Assembly (NCBI GenBank): GCA_051162045.1
Contig: JBISDI010000001.1
Source: Anaerozeibacter quisquiliarum
GTDB taxonomy: Bacteria > Bacillota > Clostridia > Christensenellales > Aristaeellaceae
Strand: one strand, 5' to 3'
DNA length: 64,000 nucleotides
The notes beneath the pieces were generated by a model. The model did not search any database. It was given only the letters and a program-made list of their open reading frames with translations, and had not been told where the DNA came from. This document shows positions 1 to 8,199 of the stretch, one piece after another. The position numbers were made by a program, and so were the translations under genes. The first letter of the stretch is position 1, and each line of letters starts with the position of its first letter.

Positions 1-18
1 CGTCCTGTACGCGGGGGT

Positions 19-47
19 TTGACGTTTTCGGTTTTTGGGTATATCAT
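19..47 (+). promoter_or_regulatory. Sigma-A type promoter for the NitT/SsuABC-like operon
   Basis: TTGACG at 19-24 and TATCAT at 42-47 are separated by exactly 17 bp and lie just upstream of the first importer gene. Confidence 0.55.
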
Positions 48-82
48 AAAAGATAAACCAACTGACGGAGGCTGATTCACCC

Positions 83-1042
83 ATGAAAAGACTGCTCGCG
101 GCGCTGATCGCCGCCTCGTTGCTCATCTTGGCGTTCCAGCTGGCCGCGGCGCAGCCCGAGGCCGGGCCGGTACGCGTGGCCTCGCTCAAGGGCCCGACCA
201 CGATGGGTCTGGTCAAGCTGATCGAAGACCAGGCAAACGCAAGCAATTACACGTTCACCGTGTCGGGTACCGCCGACGAGGTCGTGCCGCTCCTGGTCCG
301 GGGCGAGCTGGACATCGCGCTCGTGCCCGCGAACCTGGCGAGCGTGCTCTACAACAAGACCCAAGGCGGCGTGCAGGTGGCGGCCATCAACACGCTGGGC
401 GTGCTGTATGTGCTCGAGGTGGGCGACACCGTGCATCAAATCGCCGACCTCAAGGGGCAAACGCTCTATTCCACCGGCAAGGGCACCACGCCCGAGTATG
501 CGCTGAACACCGTGCTGGAACGCGCCGGCCTCGACCCGACGCGCGACCTGACGATCGAATTCAAGTCGGAAGCGACCGAAGTCGCCTCGGCGCTGAGCGC
601 CGGCCAGGTCAAGCTCGCCATGCTGCCCCAGCCCTACGTCACCGCCGTACAGGCTCAAAATCCCGCGCTGCGCATCGCGCTCAGCCTGACCGACGAATGG
701 GCCAAGCTGCTGCCCGACAGCGCGCTGGTCACCGGCGTGGTGCTGATGCGCAAGGACTTCGCGCAAAACAGGCCCGAGTCGGTTGCTAAGTTTATGGCGG
801 ATTACCGCGCTTCCACCGCCTTCACCAACGAGCATCCGGCCGAGGCCGCGCGGCTGATCGAGGCGCAGGGCATCGCCAAGGCGGCGGTGGCCGAAAAGGC
901 CATTGCGCTGTCCAACATCGTGTGCATCGAGGGCGAGGCCATGAAGGCGCAGCTTAAGGGCTACCTGGACGCGCTCGGCGCGCAGGACGCCGCGGCGATC
1001 GGCGGCGCGCTGCCGGGCGACGACTTTTACCTCGTTCCGTAA
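83..1042 (+). CDS. ABC transporter substrate-binding protein, NitT/TauT/SsuA type
   Basis: The product is 319 aa, begins with a signal peptide (KRLLAALIAASLLILAF, cleavage near AAAQ), and has no lipobox Cys. The body reads as an NMT1/SsuA-type binding protein: VRVASLKGPTTMGLVKL near the start, then ELDIALVPANLA, and a late YRASTAFTNEHPAEAARLIE helix typical of the family. It would capture a small ligand outside the cell for the permease and ATPase that follow. GGAGG at 67-71 precedes the ATG. The ligand cannot be read from sequence; aliphatic sulfonates, nitrate and thiamine precursors are the usual family substrates. Confidence 0.85.
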   Translation: MKRLLAALIAASLLILAFQLAAAQPEAGPVRVASLKGPTTMGLVKLIEDQANASNYTFTVSGTADEVVPLLVRGELDIALVPANLASVLYNKTQGGVQVAAINTLGVLYVLEVGDTVHQIADLKGQTLYSTGKGTTPEYALNTVLERAGLDPTRDLTIEFKSEATEVASALSAGQVKLAMLPQPYVTAVQAQNPALRIALSLTDEWAKLLPDSALVTGVVLMRKDFAQNRPESVAKFMADYRASTAFTNEHPAEAARLIEAQGIAKAAVAEKAIALSNIVCIEGEAMKAQLKGYLDALGAQDAAAIGGALPGDDFYLVP

Positions 1043-1047
1043 GCAAT

Positions 1048-1890
1048 ATGCGCAATAGAAGCGGCACGGGCGCCACAGCGCCCTTTGGGCGCCCCTCCAC
1101 AAAGGGAAATGGGCATCGGCCCTTACGACAGGATAGACTCGGCACGCGTCTGCTGGCCATCCTATTTTGGCTCGGCATATGGCAGGCGCTGAGCGCGGCG
1201 GTGAACCAAGAGATCCTGCTGGTCTCCCCGATCGCCGCGCTGCGCGCGCTGGCCCGGCTGATGGGCACGCCCGCGTTCTACGCGGCGGTGGCGCTGTCGT
1301 TCGGCGCGATGCTGCTGGGATTTGTGCTGGCGGCACTGCTCGGCGCGCTGCTCGCGGTGGCGGCTTACCGCTTCCCCTTCGTGGATGGGCTGCTGTCGCC
1401 GCTGTTGTCGGCGGTCAAGGCCACGCCGGTGGCCTCGTTTATCATCCTCGCGCTGGTGTGGATCGGCACGCGGTATCTGTCCGTCTTCGCCGCGTTCTTG
1501 ATGGTGCTGCCGCTGATCTACACGAGCGTACTGTCGGGGCTCAGATCCACCGACGCGCAACTGCTTGAGATGGCGCAGGTGTTTGAGATTTCGTTGAATC
1601 GCCGTGCGCGCGCGCTGTACCTCCCCGCCGCCTTTCCCTACTTTCTCACCGCCTGTCAGGTGGCGCTCGGGATGTGCTGGAAGGCCGGCATCGCGGCCGA
1701 GGTGATCGGCCAGAGCGCAGGCACGATCGGCGATAAGCTGTACCGCGCCAAGCTGTTCCTGGCGACCGACGAGCTGTTCGCCTGGACGATCGCCATCATC
1801 GTGCTGAGCGTGCTGTTCGAGAAGCTGGCGCTGACCGGCATGAGGCGACTCCGGTCTGTATACGAAGGGGGCACGGCCCATGAAGCTTGA
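1048..1890 (+). CDS. ABC transporter permease, SsuC/TauC type
   Basis: This 280-aa integral membrane protein has about six hydrophobic segments and the EAA-loop region typical of binding-protein-dependent permeases (QLLEMAQVFEISLN, residues about 170-185). It would form the channel for the upstream binding protein. The gene starts 5 nt after the previous stop and overlaps the ATPase by 11 nt. The first 30 or so residues (RNRSGTGATAPFGRPSTKGN) are not family-like: they are encoded by a copy of a short intergenic repeat also seen near 10,600, 31,880 and 38,550. No other ATG lies between the repeat and the first membrane helix, and no clear ribosome binding site precedes 1048. Confidence 0.83.
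   Translation: MRNRSGTGATAPFGRPSTKGNGHRPLRQDRLGTRLLAILFWLGIWQALSAAVNQEILLVSPIAALRALARLMGTPAFYAAVALSFGAMLLGFVLAALLGALLAVAAYRFPFVDGLLSPLLSAVKATPVASFIILALVWIGTRYLSVFAAFLMVLPLIYTSVLSGLRSTDAQLLEMAQVFEISLNRRARALYLPAAFPYFLTACQVALGMCWKAGIAAEVIGQSAGTIGDKLYRAKLFLATDELFAWTIAIIVLSVLFEKLALTGMRRLRSVYEGGTAHEA
1062..1110 (+). repeat. Short GC-rich intergenic-type repeat lying inside the permease start
   Basis: GGGCGCC/GGCGCCC arms followed by CCCCTCCACAAAGGGAAATG resemble the CCCCTCC...GGGGAATGG units at 10,690, 27,597 and 38,555. Here the unit is translated as the permease N-terminus. Confidence 0.45.
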
Positions 1891-2449
1891 GCGCGTGTCG
1901 GTTGCCTTTGACGGCAGGCCGGTGCTGACCGACTTCTCGCTGTCCCTCGTCCTGGGCTCTGTCAACTGCCTGATGGGGCGCTCGGGCCATGGCAAGACCA
2001 CGGCGCTTCGGTTGATGCTGGGCTTGCTCAGGCCCGACTCCGGTCTCGTTTCAGGGTTTGAGGGCGTGCGCACCGGCGTGGTGTTTCAGGAGGACCGGTT
2101 GGTCGAGCACTTGGGCGCGCGGGAGAACGTACGGCTGGTGACCGGCGGCGCAATACCCGCCCAGGAGATCGACCGCACGCTCGAAGAGCTGGACCTGGCC
2201 GAGCCCACAAAGCCGGTCGCCCAACTGAGCGGCGGGCAGCGGCGGCGGGTGGCCATCGCGCGCGCATTGCTGTTCAAGCCTGAGCTTTTGCTGCTCGACG
2301 AGCCGTTCAAGGCGCTCGACGCCGCGACGCGGCGAATCGCCGCCGACCTGGTGCGCGAGCGCACGAACGGCGCGACGGTATTGCTGATTACCCATGAGCG
2401 CGAGGAGGGGCTGATGCTGAACGCGCAGCACTTTTTCGCCGTTCCGTAA
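1880..2449 (+). CDS. ABC transporter ATP-binding protein, SsuB/TauB type (short)
   Basis: The ATPase of the importer. Walker A is GRSGHGKTT (near residue 34), the Q-loop lies in GVVFQEDRLVEHLG, the signature is LSGGQRRRVAIARAL, Walker B is LLLLDEPFKALD, and the switch histidine is in LLITHERE. At 189 aa it is shorter than the usual 240-260 aa: it stops soon after the H-loop and lacks the C-terminal tail. All catalytic motifs are present, so it is probably active. The start overlaps the permease end, indicating translational coupling. Confidence 0.87.
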   Translation: MKLERVSVAFDGRPVLTDFSLSLVLGSVNCLMGRSGHGKTTALRLMLGLLRPDSGLVSGFEGVRTGVVFQEDRLVEHLGARENVRLVTGGAIPAQEIDRTLEELDLAEPTKPVAQLSGGQRRRVAIARALLFKPELLLLDEPFKALDAATRRIAADLVRERTNGATVLLITHEREEGLMLNAQHFFAVP

Positions 2450-2535
2450 AGTTTTTACAAGACGCCTCACCCGGGGAACCGCGCGGGCGTTTGTTGCGTC
2501 TCATCGATGGAGAAATCTACCCGGAGGCGTTGACC

Positions 2536-3018
2536 ATGAAGAGCAAGCTGCTGCCCATTCTGTTGATCCTCTTGGCCGTAGCCTCGCCCGCGTTGGCGAA
2601 GCCGGCGAAGCTCGACACCGCGCTGATCGACGACGCCAAGCAGGCGCTCACGCTGATGGCGGACGGCGAGTACAAGCAGGCGCTCAAGGTGCTGGCCTTC
2701 GTAAAGAACGAACCCTCGGCGGCGCAACTGAGCGAATTCGCGCAGGCCTCGCTCAGCGACCTGCCGAACGTCGCGGTGCAGACCGAGGTGGCGGTCGCCT
2801 ACCGGCTCAAGGGGGTCTGGCGCGTGGCGGTACCCATCGAAGCGCCCAGCTTTGACAGCGTGCAGACGCTGGTGCTGCGCTCCAAGAACGGCAAGGCGTT
2901 CGACGCCTACAAGGCCATGAGCTGGTACGAAGTGGAAAGCGACCTGGCGTCGGCCGATCCGGTCATCTGGCAGGAAGCCTACGAGCCGAGCGAGATGTTC
3001 CTGGCGGCGGACGACTGA
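2536..3018 (+). CDS. Small secreted protein of unknown function
   Basis: A 160-aa product with a clean signal peptide (KSKLLPILLILLAVASPALA) and a mature domain of about 140 residues without a motif I recognise. ATG 2536 is preferred over an earlier in-frame start because CCGGAGG lies just upstream. The mature part has a helical segment (ALTLMADGEYKQALKVLAF) and then a mixed strand region rich in Val and Ser. It lies 86 nt after the ABC ATPase and could be transcribed with it. No function is proposed. Confidence 0.7.
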   Translation: MKSKLLPILLILLAVASPALAKPAKLDTALIDDAKQALTLMADGEYKQALKVLAFVKNEPSAAQLSEFAQASLSDLPNVAVQTEVAVAYRLKGVWRVAVPIEAPSFDSVQTLVLRSKNGKAFDAYKAMSWYEVESDLASADPVIWQEAYEPSEMFLAADD

Positions 3019-3049
3019 CCGTAAGGATATTTTCCGACCACAGGCGGCG

Positions 3050-3118
3050 CGGGCGACCGCAGGTCGCCCCTACGGTGACGATGCGTCATTTGATGTAGGG
3101 GCGGCCTGCGGTCGCCCG
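3050..3118. repeat. REP-like inverted repeat between operons
   Basis: Two 24-bp arms (3050-3073 and 3095-3118) are reverse complements with one mismatch (core GGCGACCGCAGG / CCTGCGGTCGCC), separated by 21 bp. The arms could form a strong hairpin in either transcript. There is no T-run, so this is more REP/MITE-like than an intrinsic terminator. Confidence 0.7.
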
Positions 3119-3159
3119 TACGCTTCATTTTTTTGACACATTGCTTTGCGCAATGACGC

Positions 3160-3188
3160 TTGATTTTACCACATACAGCCGGTATAAT
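3160..3188 (+). promoter_or_regulatory. lon promoter
   Basis: TTGATT at 3160-3165 and a perfect TATAAT at 3183-3188 with a 17-bp spacer. The TTG at 3160 also opens a longer in-frame reading of lon, but it is the -35 box, not a start codon. No CIRCE element or CtsR-like repeat was seen. Confidence 0.8.
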
Positions 3189-3219
3189 CTTAAAGATGCG
3201 ACTTAGGAGGACATGGTCG

Positions 3220-5553
3220 ATGCAGGATAAGAAATGGCACGAGGCGGGCGAGGGCAGCGAGCGGCTGCCGCTGCTGCCGCTTCGGGGGCTGCTCGCCTAT
3301 CCCAATATGATGCTCAAGATCGATGTGGGGCGCGTAAAGTCGCTCACGGCGATCGAACGAGCGCTGAACGCCGATCAGCGCGTGCTGGTGGTGGCGCAGC
3401 GCGACGCCAACGTGGACGATCCGCACGCGGAAGACGTGTACGGCGTGGGCACCGTGGTTAAGATCAAGCAGGTGATCCGCCTGCCCGACGACACCGTGCG
3501 GCTGCTGGTCGAAGGCGAGAGCCGGGCGTTGCTGCTGGGCGTAGTGGAGCAGGACGACGTGCAGCTGGGCGAGCTCAAGCGGATCGAGCCGCGCTCGCCG
3601 GGCAAGACGGTGGAACTGGAGGCGCAGGTGCGCGCGCTCAAAGCGCTGTTCGTCGAGTACGCGGGCGAGCGCGGCGGGCTGTCGGGCGAGCTGATGGCCG
3701 CGATCGACGGCGAGGAGGACCCGGGCAGGCTGAGCGATATCGTCGCGGCGCACGCGCTCAGCGGCATTCGCGATAAGCAGCAGATGCTCGAGACCCGCTC
3801 GGTGCTCTCGCGCCTGAACGCTCTGACGATCATTTTGGCGCGCGAGCTGGAGCTGACCAAGGTAGAGAAGCGCATCCATGAAAAGGTGCACGATAAGCTC
3901 GATCAGCACCACAGGGAATACTACCTGAACGAGCAGCTGCGCGTCATCCGCGAGGAGTTGGGCGAGGACGAGGAATCCGACAGGGATCAGTTTGACAAGC
4001 GGCTGGCGGCGTCCAAGATCGACGGCGAGGCTCGCGCGCAGGTTACGCGCGAGCTCAAGCGCTACCGCCAGATGTCGTCGAGCTCGCCCGAAGCACAGGT
4101 CAGCCGCAGCTACATCGAGTGGATGCTCGATCTGCCCTGGGGCTCGCGCACGCGCGACCGCTACGACGTGCCGGGCGCGCGCAAGGTGCTGGATAAGGAT
4201 CACTGGGGCCTCAAGCGCGTCAAGGATCGCATCCTGGAGTTCCTGGCGGTCGGTGCGATCAAGGGCGATTTGAAGGGGCCGATTTTGTGTTTGGTTGGAC
4301 CGCCGGGCGTGGGCAAGACCTCGATCGCGCGCTCGGTCGCGCGCGCGCTGAAGCGCAAATTCGTCCGGCTGTCGCTCGGCGGTCTGCGCGACGAGGCCGA
4401 AATCCGCGGCCACCGGCGCACCTACATCGGCGCGATTCCGGGGCGCATCATCTCCTCTATCCGTACGGCGGGCAGTGTCAACCCGGTGTTCTTGCTCGAC
4501 GAGATCGATAAGCTGGCTTCCGATTTCCGCGGCGATCCGGCGTCGGCGCTCTTGGAGGCGCTTGACCCCGAGCTGAACGCCTCGTTCTCGGACCACTACC
4601 TCGAAGCGCCGTTCGATCTGTCGGAGGTGCTGTTCATCACCACGGCCAACTCGCTCGACACCATCCCCGCGCCGCTGCTCGACCGGATGGAAGTGATCGA
4701 GATCGAGGGCTACACCCGCGCCGAGAAGGCTGAGATTGCCCTCCGGCATCTGTGGCCCAAGCAGCTTAAAGCGCACGGCCTCAAAAAGAGCGACGTGCGG
4801 CTGAACCGCGCGGCGGTCTATGCGCTGATCGACGGCTATACCCGCGAATCGGGCGTGCGCTCGCTCGATCGCCAGTTGGCGTCGCTGTGCCGCAAGGCGG
4901 CCATGCGCATGAGCGAGGGCGGCGAGACGCCCGTTGCGATCAACGAAGGAGCGCTCAAGGAGTTCCTGGGCACGCGCAAGTACGACAGAGAGCCGCCGCT
5001 CAAGATGCCCGAGCGCGGCGTGGTCAACGGCCTGGCCTGGACGCCGTTCGGCGGCGAGACGCTGTCGATCGAGGTGGCGGTCATGCCCGGAAGCGGCGCG
5101 GTCGACCTGACCGGCCAGCTGGGGGACGTGATGAAGGAGTCGGCGCGCGCCGCCTACGCATACATCCGCTCGCGCGCCGAAGCACTGGGCATCCCGGACG
5201 ACTTTCACAAGTCGCACGACCTGCACATCCACGTGCCCGAGGGCGCGACGCCCAAGGACGGCCCCAGCGCGGGCGTGGCGATGACCTGCGCGATGGTGTC
5301 GGCGATCACCGGCCGCCTCGCGCGCCAAGACGTGGCCATGACCGGTGAGATTACGCTGCTGGGCACGGTGCTGCCGATCGGCGGCGTCAAGGAAAAGCTG
5401 CTGGCCGCCCACCGGATGGGCATCTTCACCGTGCTGCTGCCGGGCGGCAACGAAAAAGACCTCGAGGACGTGCCCGGCGACGTGCGCAAGCAATTGAAGG
5501 TCGATCTGATCCACAAGGTGGATCAGGCGCTGAATACGGTGCTGACCAATTAA
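3220..5553 (+). CDS. lon: ATP-dependent Lon protease
   Basis: A 777-aa LonA protease that degrades misfolded and regulatory proteins in the cytosol. The N-terminal substrate domain (LPLLPLRGLLAYPNM) is followed by a coiled-coil segment (EKVHDKLDQHHREYYLNEQL). The AAA+ module has Walker A GPPGVGKTS (residues about 360-368) and Walker B VFLLDEIDK. The protease domain carries the Ser-Lys dyad: Ser683 in PKDGPSAGVAM and Lys724 in GGVKEKLLAAHR. ATG 3220 is chosen because AGGAGG ends about 9 nt upstream and the promoter lies at 3160-3188. Length and motif spacing are normal. engB follows after 22 nt, the order found in Bacillus. Confidence 0.98.
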   Translation: MQDKKWHEAGEGSERLPLLPLRGLLAYPNMMLKIDVGRVKSLTAIERALNADQRVLVVAQRDANVDDPHAEDVYGVGTVVKIKQVIRLPDDTVRLLVEGESRALLLGVVEQDDVQLGELKRIEPRSPGKTVELEAQVRALKALFVEYAGERGGLSGELMAAIDGEEDPGRLSDIVAAHALSGIRDKQQMLETRSVLSRLNALTIILARELELTKVEKRIHEKVHDKLDQHHREYYLNEQLRVIREELGEDEESDRDQFDKRLAASKIDGEARAQVTRELKRYRQMSSSSPEAQVSRSYIEWMLDLPWGSRTRDRYDVPGARKVLDKDHWGLKRVKDRILEFLAVGAIKGDLKGPILCLVGPPGVGKTSIARSVARALKRKFVRLSLGGLRDEAEIRGHRRTYIGAIPGRIISSIRTAGSVNPVFLLDEIDKLASDFRGDPASALLEALDPELNASFSDHYLEAPFDLSEVLFITTANSLDTIPAPLLDRMEVIEIEGYTRAEKAEIALRHLWPKQLKAHGLKKSDVRLNRAAVYALIDGYTRESGVRSLDRQLASLCRKAAMRMSEGGETPVAINEGALKEFLGTRKYDREPPLKMPERGVVNGLAWTPFGGETLSIEVAVMPGSGAVDLTGQLGDVMKESARAAYAYIRSRAEALGIPDDFHKSHDLHIHVPEGATPKDGPSAGVAMTCAMVSAITGRLARQDVAMTGEITLLGTVLPIGGVKEKLLAAHRMGIFTVLLPGGNEKDLEDVPGDVRKQLKVDLIHKVDQALNTVLTN

Positions 5554-5575
5554 CGGATATCAAGGAGGGCGGTCC

Positions 5576-6175
5576 ATGCAGATCAAGCGAGCCTCGTTCG
5601 TGTGTTCCCTCGACCGATTGGCCCCCTTCCCCGGCCAGGGCGCGCCCGAAATCGCGATGGCGGGCAGGTCCAACGTGGGCAAGTCCTCGCTGATAAACCG
5701 CGTCACCCGCCACGGCAAGCTGGCGCGGGTATCGGGCGAGCCGGGCAAGACGAGGCTGGTCAACATCTACAGCCTGAACGACGACCAGCTGATGCTGGTC
5801 GATCTGCCCGGCTACGGCTTCGCGCGCGCGCCGCAATCGGAGAAGCAGCGCTGGGCCGGAATGATTGAGGGCTATCTCGCGGGCAGCAAGCACCTGAAGC
5901 ACGTGCTGCAACTGGTGGACATCCGCCACGCGCCCACGCAGGAGGACCAGCTGATGGTGGGCTACCTGCGCCACTATGGCCTGCCGTTCACCGTGGTCGC
6001 CAACAAGAGCGACAAGCTGTCGCGCGCGGAGCGCAATCGCTCGATCCCGGTCATCTGCCGCACGCTCGCGGTGCAGCCGTGGGAGGTGCTGCCGTTCTCG
6101 GCCGAGGACGGCACCGGCGTGGACAAGCTGCTCGAACTGATGGGCACGCTGATCGACGCGCCGACGCAAGCATAG
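5576..6175 (+). CDS. engB: Ribosome-biogenesis GTPase EngB (YsxC/YihA)
   Basis: A 199-aa TRAFAC-class GTPase needed for large-subunit assembly in studied bacteria. Motifs appear in order: G1 GRSNVGKSSL, G3 DLPGYGFARA, G4 NKSDKL and G5 FSAEDGTG. Length matches the family. AAGGAGG sits 6 nt before the ATG. The lon-engB pairing supports orthology. Its TAG stop abuts the next ATG with no gap, so translation of the sugar cluster is probably linked to it. Confidence 0.97.
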   Translation: MQIKRASFVCSLDRLAPFPGQGAPEIAMAGRSNVGKSSLINRVTRHGKLARVSGEPGKTRLVNIYSLNDDQLMLVDLPGYGFARAPQSEKQRWAGMIEGYLAGSKHLKHVLQLVDIRHAPTQEDQLMVGYLRHYGLPFTVVANKSDKLSRAERNRSIPVICRTLAVQPWEVLPFSAEDGTGVDKLLELMGTLIDAPTQA

Positions 6176-7036
6176 ATGAAGCACGTTCTGATCGCCGGGG
6201 CGGGCAGCTATATCGGCGCTCAATTCGAGCGCCATCTGGCGGGGTTTCCGGGCGCGTACCGCGTGAGCACGCTCGACGTGAAGGGCGATGCCTGGCGCGA
6301 AGCCGATTTCTCCGGCGTCGACGCTGTGGTGCTGGTCGCCGGCATCGCGCACCAAAAAGAAACGGCGGCAAACGCGCCGCTCTACTACAGCGTCAACCGT
6401 GATCTGGCCGTTGACGTGGCCCGCAAGGCTCAAGCCGAGGGCGTGAAACAGCTGGTCTTCCTGAGCACGATCGCCGTGTACGGCCTGACGCGCGGCGCGA
6501 TTGGGCCGGATGCGAAACCTCAGCCGCGCAGCCACTACGGCAAGAGCAAGCTGGCGGCCGAGGCGCTGCTGACCTCGCTTGCGGGCGACGGCTTTCGGGT
6601 GGCCGTGCTGCGCCCGCCCATGGTGTACGGGCCGCACTGCCGGGGCAATTATCCGCGGCTGGCCGCTCTGGCTCAGCGGCTGCCCCTCTTCCCCGCGTGC
6701 GGCAACCGCCGGAGCGCGCTGTATGTCGGCCACCTGGCCGAGGCCATTCGGCTGATCGTCGATTCGGGCGAGGGCGGGCTGTTCCTGCCCCAGGACGGCG
6801 AATACGTCGATACCGGGGAGATGATGCGGCTGGTCGCGCGCGCACACGGGCGGGGCCTCAAGCTGATACCCGGCCTTCGCGCTCTGACGCGGCTGCTGGG
6901 CAGGCTTCCGGGCGCGTTCGGCAAGGTGTTCGGCGACCTTACGATCGACCGCGCGCTGTCCGAGCGGCCCGAGGGCTACCGGCGCCTGACGCTTAAACAG
7001 GCGATCGAAGAAACCGAACGGGGGGCCATACCGTGA
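6176..7036 (+). CDS. NAD-dependent epimerase/dehydratase (extended SDR)
   Basis: A 286-aa Rossmann protein. The dinucleotide-binding glycines are in VLIAGAGSYIGAQFERHL at the N-terminus. The SDR pair YxxxK is in SHYGKSKLAAEAL, and the family PPMVYGP motif is near residue 150. Such enzymes modify nucleotide sugars for surface glycans. It begins on the base after the engB stop and overlaps the next gene by 4 nt. The exact sugar substrate cannot be read. Confidence 0.87.
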   Translation: MKHVLIAGAGSYIGAQFERHLAGFPGAYRVSTLDVKGDAWREADFSGVDAVVLVAGIAHQKETAANAPLYYSVNRDLAVDVARKAQAEGVKQLVFLSTIAVYGLTRGAIGPDAKPQPRSHYGKSKLAAEALLTSLAGDGFRVAVLRPPMVYGPHCRGNYPRLAALAQRLPLFPACGNRRSALYVGHLAEAIRLIVDSGEGGLFLPQDGEYVDTGEMMRLVARAHGRGLKLIPGLRALTRLLGRLPGAFGKVFGDLTIDRALSERPEGYRRLTLKQAIEETERGAIP

Positions 7037-8199
7037 AGGGATTGCGCGCAAGGATCGACTACGCGCTCAAGCACAGCCGCGTCCTGCGGCGGCTGTACGT
7101 GCCACTCGGCAGCGCCGCGTTCCGCATGCTCGGGTGGTTTGTCAAGACCGATCCGCGCCTCGTTCTGTTCAGCGGGCACGGGCGCAGGTACAACGACAGC
7201 CCGCGCGTGCTGTTTGAGGCAATGCGGCGCGACCCGCGCTATCAAGGCATGCGCTTTGTATGGGCGCTTGAGGCGAGCGACGCAGCGCCGATCGAGGGCG
7301 CGGAAATCGTCGTCGCCGACACGCCGAAGTACTTCCTGACCGCGCTCAAGGCCGGCTACTGGGTGAGCTGCGTCAACATCGAGCGCGGGCTGAATTTCAA
7401 AAAGCGCACAACGCGCTACCTGAACACCTGGCACGGCACGCCGCTCAAGACGATCGGCAACGCCGCCGGCGGCCGCAGCGACTACGATTTCTCGAACATC
7501 GACCTGTTCTTAAGCGCGGGCGACTACGAGCGCGAGATCTATCTGCGCGATTTTGGCGTGCGACCCGAGGCGATTTTGATGTCGGGCCTGCCGCGCAACG
7601 ACGCGCTCTACCGCGCGGACGAGGCCGCGGTGCGCGCGGCGCGCGCGCGTATCGGCATCCCCGAGGGCAAGAAGGTGATCCTGTACGCGCCCACCTGGCG
7701 CGACAGCGCGGACGGCGGCGCGATGTACGCGCTGAAACCGCCGGTCGACATGGCGAAATGGGCTGCGCGGCTGGGCGATGAATACCTGGTGCTGGTGCGC
7801 GCGCACGCCTACACCAACGCGCTGATGGGCATCGACTTCGATGATTTTGTCCGCGATATGAGCCGCTACCCCGAGGTCAACGATCTGATGCTGGCGGCGG
7901 ACGTACTGGTGTCGGACTATTCGGCCATCCTGTTCGATTACTCGATCCTCGAACGAGCGATGATCTGCTTCGGCTACGACTACGAAGCGTACAAGGCCGC
8001 GCGCGGGCTGTATCTGGATCTGAACGAGGTGCTGCCCGGCGGGGTGCTGCATGACGAAGACGCGGTGCTTGAGCGCATCGCATCGCTCGACGAAGAAGCC
8101 GAGCGCGCCCAGACGCGCGCGTTCAAGCGGCGCTACCTGACCGCGGGCGGAGACGCTGCGCGCCTCTGCCTTGACGCGCTGCTGGAGGGACGCCGATGA
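7033..8199 (+). CDS. CDP-glycerol glycerophosphotransferase family protein (TagB/TagF-like)
   Basis: A 388-aa protein of the teichoic-acid polymerase/primase family, which transfers phosphate-linked polyols from CDP-activated donors at the membrane. Family motifs: FSGHGRRYNDSPRVLFEAM, TWHGTPLKTIG, SGLPRNDALY, LYAPTWRD and DVLVSDYSAILFDYS, with catalytic-type His in the second and Asp/Ser in the last. It starts at GTG 7033, overlapping the epimerase stop (GTGA). It lacks the long N-terminal extension of bifunctional TagF enzymes. Polymer identity is unknown. Confidence 0.92.
   Translation: MKGLRARIDYALKHSRVLRRLYVPLGSAAFRMLGWFVKTDPRLVLFSGHGRRYNDSPRVLFEAMRRDPRYQGMRFVWALEASDAAPIEGAEIVVADTPKYFLTALKAGYWVSCVNIERGLNFKKRTTRYLNTWHGTPLKTIGNAAGGRSDYDFSNIDLFLSAGDYEREIYLRDFGVRPEAILMSGLPRNDALYRADEAAVRAARARIGIPEGKKVILYAPTWRDSADGGAMYALKPPVDMAKWAARLGDEYLVLVRAHAYTNALMGIDFDDFVRDMSRYPEVNDLMLAADVLVSDYSAILFDYSILERAMICFGYDYEAYKAARGLYLDLNEVLPGGVLHDEDAVLERIASLDEEAERAQTRAFKRRYLTAGGDAARLCLDALLEGRR

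Noticed and set aside
3160..3219. Longer lon start at TTG 3160
   Set aside because: This TTG is the -35 box of the lon promoter.
3190..5514. A 774-codon open frame on the strand opposite lon
   Set aside because: It mirrors the lon coding frame; in GC-rich DNA the opposite strand often lacks stops. No ribosome binding site and no domain.
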